This document shows, in pieces, positions 57,266-64,000 of a stretch of DNA of 64,000 nucleotides (position 1 is its first letter; each line of letters starts with the position of its first letter). The stretch is from contig BCLD01000008.1 of NCBI GenBank assembly GCA_001600875.1, positions 805,123 to 869,122 of the forward strand, read 5' to 3'. This DNA is from Solicoccozyma terricola. Lineage: Eukaryota > Basidiomycota > Tremellomycetes > Filobasidiales > Piskurozymaceae. A program made the translations under genes and the position numbers. The notes below the pieces were generated by a model, which made no database searches, was not told where the DNA came from, and saw nothing but the letters and a program-made list of their open reading frames with translations.

Positions 57266-58853
57266 ATGGTCAAAGTAAAGAAACAGAGAACCAAACGGCC
57301 ACCACCAGCAGACGACGATGCTGCTCTCCTCAACGGGATGGGAAATATCTCACTTTCCCCTTCGTCATCATCCGCCACCTCCAGTCGATCAGACTTTGAA
57401 CCCCGTTTGACCGGACTGCCGTACGCGGTACTACGCAACATCTCCAATTGTCTGTTAGCAGAAGGAAAGTTTGGTACCGTATCTGCTCTCACTAGGACGT
57501 CCCGACAGCTACATCGAGCGGTGACACCATTTCTATACGCGGATGTCATGATTCAGGAAGGTCGTTGGTTGTTGGATTCTGGAGAAAAGAGTCGGTGGGA
57601 GGAAATGTTTGAAATGAAGGAGAAGTTTAGTGGGATGCGGAAGGGAAAGCATGGGTTGGATGCAGATCGGACACTGTTGGATCCTCTGGACTGCATCAAG
57701 TACGTGCTGCATTCAAAAAGTCGTCGTGCGATCGCATCGTCTAACATTATTCACTACTAGGTCATTGACCATCGTCGCCGGAAATACTACACATCTGAGC
57801 GACATCTACAAGCTTCTTTCTTCACGCTCCCATAATCTTCACACCCTTATAATCCGGCTTCAACCCTGTCTCAGCCATATCGACCAAATACTCTTTCCTG
57901 AACCCAAGTTTCCGATGCTCCGACTAGCCAAGCTGGATATAGATGTCTCGATAGATCATTGTCTAGGTTGTTCAGCCCACGCACCACAACGCATCGCTCC
58001 TATGCTCGCCACGCCATTCCTCCGCAACCTCTCCCTTACCCTCGATCCTCGGATTTGCGATATCTGGTTAGCTCAAGCTACGGGACATGATTCTTTAGGT
58101 CGACAACTAAAGAAGCTCCAACCGGATCCGAAAGCTCGATTTGAAAATCTAAAGGTGTTGAACGTGGTTACGAGTGCTTTGTATACGACTACTCCGATTA
58201 GATTCGTTGCGATGTGTTGTCCGAATTTGGACCGGCTCAGTGTAGAGGCTGTACCGGCTGGTCGAGGATTCCAGGCACCGTGGGTGAGTTGAGTGGCAAA
58301 AAAGCGAACTCCCTTTTTCTTTTAGCAGTCTCGTTGACGCCTTCAATCACAGAGTGATGTTGTTGATGCTCTCAACGCGGCAGTCAGCGTGACTCATTTC
58401 GATCTCACCGTCGGCGTTGATGCGAAAGCCTCCTCGAGCTCCGAATTTCAAGCTATGTCAGTCAGTGCGTCATTCCCGTCACGATCCGATCTTTTGAGCG
58501 TCTTTCGTGACGTTCGGAAGACGCGACGCAATTTCTCCACCTTTGTCTATAAGGTCCGGTCCGCAAGTGGTCATGGCGTATCGTCTCAACTCTCAGACAA
58601 GTCTTCGACAATCGTACCACGGAACTCGACCACATCTCGAAACGACGCGCTCCTCCATACAGATTGGGCAGATCGACCATTCATCGCCACTTTCACCGCT
58701 GAATGGGCGTCGGGGACTGGACAGATCGTAGCGACGTGTTGTAACCTCGATGCGCCGGAAAGGGAGTTGGCGATGATAGCTGCGGGTGAACTGGTTGAGG
58801 ATGATTGGCAAGGAGCGGCATGGGAGCGAACTTTGAGAGATACGTGTGTGTGA
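57266..58853 (+). CDS. F-box-like protein
   Basis: Three exons join in phase (485 aa): 57266-57699, 57761-58283, 58353-58853. A basic N-terminus (MVKVKKQRTKRPPP) and Ser-rich linker precede an F-box-like helix set, LTGLPYAVLRNISNCLLAEG and FGTVSALTRTSRQLHRAVTP, with YADVMIQ after it as in many F-box genes (FLYADVxL). LRR-like segments follow (LTIVAGNTTHLSDIYKLL, NLHTLIIRL, FLRNLSLTLDP, NLKVLNVV, CCPNLDRLSVEAVP). The same overall plan as the two upstream genes supports common ancestry. Function as an SCF receptor is inferred. Confidence 0.78.
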
Positions 58854-59208
58854 TAAGCGTTGTTACGGAATTTTAGAGAAGATTAGTCCTGTTCATAGCA
58901 AGATGGAGAGGGAGGGTGACAGTGTAGTCCATAGAAACGTTGTCATGTCAATCGCCGCCATCATAGCATGAGGATTGCGGAGTTCTCCCAGATATGAGCA
59001 CCCTGGCCAGCCAAAGCAAGCCGTGTTAGGCTAGCGAAGTTTGATAAGTGCACAAATGTGGCCGGATCAGAGGCCTCTCGGCGACCCCTTTGCTACCCAT
59101 CGCTGCACGTCACGACTGACATTTGATATTGATATCACTAATGAGGAGATTAATGTACTGTAAATCTATGAGAACCAGAATGATTGTATTGAAGCAAATA
59201 TCACGCTA
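58854..59208. other. Convergent intergenic region
   Basis: It contains the 3' ends of the F-box gene (+) and MFS transporter (-). No gene or RNA is recognised. Confidence 0.4.
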
Positions 59209-62200
59209 TCAAGCCGCCGCCGCCATCTCAATCCCCCCCAGGGCCTTGATGTTGTGGCGTTTGACCATCAACGCACTGAGACTGGCAAGGACACCGACAG
59301 GTACTGCGATGAGGTAGACGTGGCGGAGCGAAACCACGTACGCGTCAATGACGGTCTGTTGCAGATCCGCGGGGAGGGTCCAGATGACCTGTGGGTGGTG
59401 GGAGAGAGCTCAGCTCTGTGTCAGAAAAGGAGGTAGAGGGTCGCAGCTCACCTCGACCGAGCCGGTGATGGCGAGAATGATATCCGACGGCAGGTTATAT
59501 GGCTTGAGTTGAGTCTTGAGCCCGCCGATGAAGAGGTTTTGACTGATACTCAATCCGACGACGCCGGAAATAAGCTGGAAGAACGAGAGGATGGCAGTGG
59601 CTTGAGGAAGGCTCTTGATGTTGTCGTGGCTGTCAGGTGGGGTGGAGGGGTTCAACTCGAGGACATAATTGCCTGGGGTTGTCACACTTACTACTCGGCT
59701 TGAACAGCCATAAACCCCTGCTGCATGGCCAGACCTACTCCGAAACCGATGAGGAACATGAAACCCGCAAGGGTGCCTGTTGATGTAGTAGCGGAGACTG
59801 TCCAGAAGAGACCACCACCGACTGAAATCATGGTTGCCGGGGGGAAGACCATGAGTGGCCTGGAAGGACGAAGCGGGTAGTCGATATGCCGCGCACTTGA
59901 GATATACGATGAGATACACACCAGTAATAACCAGTTACCTGAACGAAAACACCACCGATGATGGAACCAACCACGACTGACAACATGAATGGTAGGATAT
60001 CGACACCACTCTTGGCGGGGCTAACGTGCTTGACAGCTTGGAATTGGAGGGGTAGGTCTACGATAGGGCACTCTGGGTAAATGAAATTGGATCGCAAAAG
60101 CCATCATATACATCCAACACTCACAGTAGATGAGCGACAGCATCGCGAGGAAGACGAAGAATGATACGAGGATGCATCCGACGAGGGTGCTGTGAGGGTG
60201 TTTAAGAGGAAGCAATCAGAAGACTATGTCGGCACCTGAACAATATGTCCTGCTCACCGATTGGTGAAGAACTGAAGCGGCATCAACGCCGTTTCTCCTC
60301 TGTACCAGAACCAAGCGATCAAGATCTACCGAACGGAAACGAGTCGTCAAGATGAGCTTTTGCCCGTTTCAATCATCCGTTGATGCGAAAAGAAAAGGAA
60401 AAAGACATTCGACACTGACAGGAATGCATACACCAAAGATGACGAACGGAATAATGACGCTGGGAGATTTCCAAGGTCTTTGAATGCCACCCCATGAAAG
60501 GGCGAGAACGAGACATGACACTAGGCCAAGGGCAAGTATACCGCCAATCCAATCCAGCTGCATCCATTTCTGGAGGTAAGTCCTGTGGTCATTCGGATCG
60601 AGCTCCGCTGGCGAAGGGAACGGTTTGAGACCGAATAGTACGACGACGATTGTGATGGCTCCGATCTTTTGCGATAAGAGAAAAAGAAAGGAAAAAGAAA
60701 AAGAAAAGGAAACAATTGAGAACGGCACCAAACGCTGTAAACCCAACGAGACTCTCACTGGAAGATTTATGTAGAAACACCATCGCCAGCTATTCGAGGT
60801 TAAGAAAGGGAGAGTTTCAGCATTCAAGATCGATCATTTGCCGAACCTACCATTTCTCACACAACAGCAAGCGGTCCGCACTCACCTGACTTTTTGAGTG
60901 AAAACTCCACCAATCAACGGTCCAACAACAGATGCAAGACCCCAGACTCCTATTAGTGTTATGAAGTGGGGGGTGGGGGGGGGGGAGAGAATGCGTGCGG
61001 GTGCGAGAAAAGACGATCAGCATTTATAAATTCGCAATTTCATTCCACGTATCCCATATTCGCATGATCATAAGCCAAATCCTTGGATTCCATGCGGATC
61101 AACAACTGAACAAACCACCTCCCCTCCCCCCCCCCCCCCCCCCCCCCCCCTCCCAACTACTCCACGAAACACCAACGGTCTCACTAGAATAACACTCACC
61201 ACCAAACCCACCCATCAACACTGGTCTTTTTTCAATCGGTGAGATCTGAGTGATCATACTAAGACAAGAAACGAATATTCCACCGGCGCCCACACTATAA
61301 TTTTTGCCAGAAAGGAAAGAAAAATCGAGAATAAATCCCCGCATCAGTTCAAATGCACCAACTCGGATTAATCAACTCCACTTCAGGGAAGGAACCCCCG
61401 GGCCCCCACGAGAGTATGCAAAACAAACATACCCAGCAAAAGCCCTACCAAAAATCAAAACATCCACCGACCTCGCAACCGCACAAACCAAACTACCCAA
61501 TTCAAAAAGACCTATAGCAATTATGAATATTGTTTTTGTACGTGCAATTGTCAATGCTTTTCCGTAAATTAACATGAATGGAGCTTGTGTTAGGAAGAAA
61601 GCACTGGCTATCCATCCTATGTTGTCGCTGTTGAGTTGGTTGGAAAGAGGGGGGGGGGGGGGAAGGGATCGGCAGAAGAGAAAAATGAGAAAGAAAAAAA
61701 AGGCCAAAAAAAAAAGAAAAAAGAAAGAAAAGGGAGGAAACGTTTGATTCAGATAGAGCTCTTAACCCAGTTTACCGAAGATCTGTGGTTTTTTTCACAT
61801 CAAGGACTTACAGAGAATTGAATTTGGAAGCGATGACAGGTAACGCGGGACTATTGAATTTGGAGGATGTGTGGGGGAGGGGGGGGAGGAGGGCGGAGGA
61901 ACCATCGAATCAGTTACATGCGGACGAGGGTACGTAGGATGGGTAACTGTTAAGGGGGGGGGGGGGGAACGGTTCGGAAGAACTCACGATAGGATGGTTT
62001 GATCCTATTTCAATAGGTGGAAAACGGGGGGGAAACAAAAAAGATTTTAAAAAGCAAAAAGCAAAAAGAAAAAAGCAAAAAAGGAGGGATGGAAATGGAA
62101 ATGGAAAATGGAAAATGGAAAAACGATGTTGATAGTCAGCCTTTTCGTGTTTTTTTCTTTCAACGAATTTCATTTCAATCTCTCCTCATATCTCCTATAC

Positions 62201-62625
62201 CTTCTCCCGGGCAAAAAAAAAGGTTCCCTCCACTCCACACCACCGCGAAACGAAAAAAAAGAACTCACCAAAGCAACCAAAAAAACAGACAACAACATTG
62301 CTGAATAAACAATATACAACTTGATCCCTGACAAATGACCTTGTTGATGATGATTATTATTATGTTCAGAAGTACCAATCGAACCTGTTGATTTTTCATG
62401 ATGGTTTCCATCCACAATACCATCACCATCACCAACTCCCACTCCCAAATCCGCACCAGCACCAGCAGCTGGAGATTTAGACTCTCGGAAAGTAGATTCA
62501 GTGGTAGTCATACCCTGATCTGGATCTGGATCTACATCCGGTGTTAAATGGAATGAAGATTTGTTTGATTCGGTGGGAGAGTCGGGAGTGGGTACGAGGG
62601 TGTGTGGTTGTGAGGTTGTCGTCAT
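59209..62625 (-). CDS. MFS drug:H+ antiporter-type transporter (14-TM, DHA2-like)
   Basis: The start MTTTSQPHTLVPTPDSP is at 62625 and the stop near 59209; about fifteen exons with several long introns. A hydrophilic N-terminus (Asp/Pro/Gly-rich) precedes TM1 (LYIVYSAMLLSVFLVAL). Then come DQTILSPALPVIAS, NIGWIASAFFLTQAP, LIYGKALTIARTK, FELGSLVCAVARSVDVLI, GRAFAGVGAGGIF, WCFYINLPVGAITIVVV, a cytosolic loop, LDWIGGILALGLVSCLVLAL, and the second half with ISVGGGLFW, GFGVGLAMQQGF, SQNLFIGGLK and a final TM (VYLIAVPVGVLASLSA). DxT in TM1 and the GR-AG..GGI segment are typical of DHA14 exporters that expel toxic compounds. The substrate is unknown. Homopolymers sit in at least three of its introns. 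Confidence 0.85.
61126..61150 (-). repeat. Intronic G25 tract in the MFS gene
   Basis: Lies in the intron of about 240 nt after VLMGGFGG; a G-run on the transcript strand. Confidence 0.9.
61649..61662 (-). repeat. Intronic C14 tract in the MFS gene
   Basis: Lies upstream of the exon beginning DNIGWIAS; C on the transcript strand, about 15 nt before the 3' splice site. Confidence 0.9.
61954..61967 (-). repeat. Intronic C14 tract in the MFS gene
   Basis: Lies downstream of the small exon coding DQTIL; C on the transcript strand. Confidence 0.9.
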
Positions 62626-62878
62626 GGTTAGTTAGGGGATGGTCGGGGAGGTGGGAGGTGGGAGGGTTGGGAAGGTGCAATGCGCTGCGGTGTGGTATGG
62701 CTGGTTGCTGCTCGTTGATGGTTGCTACCCGATGCCGTTCGCCGATACGGAGACCGAGGCGGGGGCCACGGCGTTATGCCGATCACCGGGGGAAGGGCGG
62801 GGGAAGGGCGGGGGGCACGTGGGAACAACAGCAGGTGACTAACCCGTAGTGGCGGAGGGGCGTAGGTAGGTAATAGAG
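62626..62878. promoter_or_regulatory. MFS gene upstream region
   Basis: GC-rich 250 nt between two genes on the same strand, with GGGGGAAGGGCGGGGGAAGG repeats near 62787. No gene is seen. Confidence 0.4.
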
Positions 62879-64000
62879 TCATCCCACGCTCACTTCCATT
62901 CCTACATGTATCTCCCTATCCTCATCATCCCCACCCCCACCCCCATCCCCATCCTCATCCCCCCACCGCTGCCACAACATATGTACCCCAAACTCCACTC
63001 TCCCCCTCTCATTCCTCCGTTCCCTCGCAAGTGCTACAAAAGTCTCCTTTATGATATTCCCTGTGATCGGACAGATGCAAATCATTTGACAACGACGACA
63101 TGGTGCGAGTGGGATGAATGTGTGTGGACCGATTCGGATGGGGGTTAAACCGTCTTCGATGAATGCGTTTGTTGAAAGGGGGGTAGTAGGTGGACCCGGT
63201 GGACCCGGAGGATGCCGCGGAGAAATCACGAAATTCCCTCGAAAAACATCCACATTGCATTCCCCACCTGGTTTATCCATTTGTATCCATTCCGTAACTT
63301 TTTCCACTGATGCTGAATTGATGAGTAAATAAGGTGATTCATTCGAGTAAAGAATCGGTGTTTTCCTCATTCCAATTCCAACTCCCATCGAATCTTGATC
63401 ATTACCACCACGCGTTTTCAACTTGGAGTATCGAACACCAATCGATTGTCGACGAAGTGAACAAGGTACCTCCAAATATTCTGAAAACAAACGATTAATC
63501 CTCCTTTTCTCAATTTCATCCTTCACCTCATCGAAATCCAATGGAATCACAACTTCTTCTTCACCAATCAACACTTTCATCACTTTTTCATCCTTCCAAA
63601 TAACAGGTCGTATCAATGCCATCTTGGGATACGTCTTTTGACTCAATACTTTCCCAGTTTGACAAGAGATTAAAGCCCATTCACGATCGTGTAGTAGACC
63701 GTGAGTCGTTAGAGTCCAACGAGGAGGTGATTGGGAATGACAGGATTTTATAGGGTAAAGGGAGATTTTCGATAATGTGAAAGAAGGTGGGGAAGTGGAT
63801 GTCGATGTCGTCGCATTCGTCGCATTCGTTGTCGTCGTCGTTGTCGTCATCCTCATCGCCGTCGTCGTCGCCGTCGTAATCATCGCCGTCGACAACCCTG
63901 GCAAGAGCGCCTTGGACCGAACCACGAAAAACCTCTCCAACACTTCCAAAAACCTATTCACATCTCTCACCAACGTTCCAACTCCAACACTCACTCTAAC
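62879..64000 (-). CDS. Molybdenum cofactor sulfurase, C-terminal part (5' end outside window)
   Basis: One open frame runs from the right edge to the stop at 62879. The first visible residues (VRVSVGVGTLVRDVNRFLEV) match the end of the class V aminotransferase domain of Moco sulfurases. A Thr/Ala-rich linker follows, then the MOSC N-terminal barrel (LSKISLYPIKSCHSQSPPRW, GLLHDREWALISCQTGKVLS, PKMALIRP) and the MOSC domain (FRGNFVIS, PLAPCRRCQMICICP, NIIKETFVAL). HxB/MOCOS replaces an oxygen of the molybdenum cofactor by sulfur to activate xanthine dehydrogenase and aldehyde oxidase. The CRRCQM motif with the conserved Cys is intact. The tail has an acidic Gly/Asp stretch not usual in the family. 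Confidence 0.88.
   Translation of the reverse strand, partial: VRVSVGVGTLVRDVNRFLEVLERFFVVRSKALLPGLSTAMITTATTTAMRMTTTTTTTNATNATTSTSTSPPSFTLSKISLYPIKSCHSQSPPRWTLTTHGLLHDREWALISCQTGKVLSQKTYPKMALIRPVIWKDEKVMKVLIGEEEVVIPLDFDEVKDEIEKRRINRLFSEYLEVPCSLRRQSIGVRYSKLKTRGGNDQDSMGVGIGMRKTPILYSNESPYLLINSASVEKVTEWIQMDKPGGECNVDVFRGNFVISPRHPPGPPGPPTTPLSTNAFIEDGLTPIRIGPHTFIPLAPCRRCQMICICPITGNIIKETFVALARERRNERGRVEFGVHMLWQRWGDEDGDGGGGGDDEDREIHVGMEVSVG

Overview
The window is nuclear DNA from a basidiomycetous yeast or dimorphic fungus, most likely a tremellomycete (Cryptococcus/Kwoniella/Tremella type). That placement is inferred from gene content and gene structure, not from a search. Genes are dense on both strands, almost all are spliced, and introns are mostly 45-95 nt with GTGAGT/GTAAGT donors and CTNAC/CTGAC-like branch sites. 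Proteins such as PRKRIP1, SAP18, METTL16, Rtt107 and Eaf1 are of basidiomycete type. For most genes the exons were joined by hand and kept only where splice sites, reading phase and family homology agreed.

Layout. 0-2.4 kb: the 5' end of a secreted fasciclin protein (-) and a single-pass membrane protein (+). 2.6-6.5 kb: IST1 (-) and METTL16 (+), divergent. 6.6-12.9 kb: a six-BRCT Rtt107/Brc1-like protein and UTP6, both (-). 13.0-18 kb: ADE13 (+), a Gon7-like candidate (-) and an SR-tailed SAP18 (+). 18.1-22.7 kb: MET10 (+) and kynurenine formamidase (-), convergent. 22.9-27.3 kb: EAF1/VID21 (-). 27.5-31.5 kb: an AATase-family acyltransferase, a 100-residue orphan and a vWA/UIM protein, all (+). 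31.6-40.7 kb: PRKRIP1 (-), a disordered protein (+), a GNAT-MYND fusion interrupted by a sequence gap (-), a small candidate gene (+) and a single-pass membrane protein (+). 40.7-47.9 kb: a TBC1D20/Gyp8-like RabGAP and glycogen phosphorylase, both (-). 48.2-58.9 kb: four F-box-like genes (one -, three +) around a GH51 arabinofuranosidase. 59.2-64 kb: an MFS transporter (-) and the C-terminal part of a molybdenum cofactor sulfurase (-).

Most genes are housekeeping: ESCRT-III (IST1), snRNA methylation and splicing (METTL16, PRKRIP1, SAP18), ribosome biogenesis (UTP6), DNA damage (Rtt107), chromatin (EAF1), purine, sulfite, kynurenine and glycogen metabolism. I see no CRISPR array, transposon, tRNA, rRNA or obvious metabolic cluster. 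The unusual signals are long C or G homopolymers confined to introns, an F-box gene with an in-frame TAA inside the F-box motif, a repeat-bearing SAP18 intron, 8-11 nt micro-exons, and two unusual domain combinations (GNAT+MYND, vWA+UIM).
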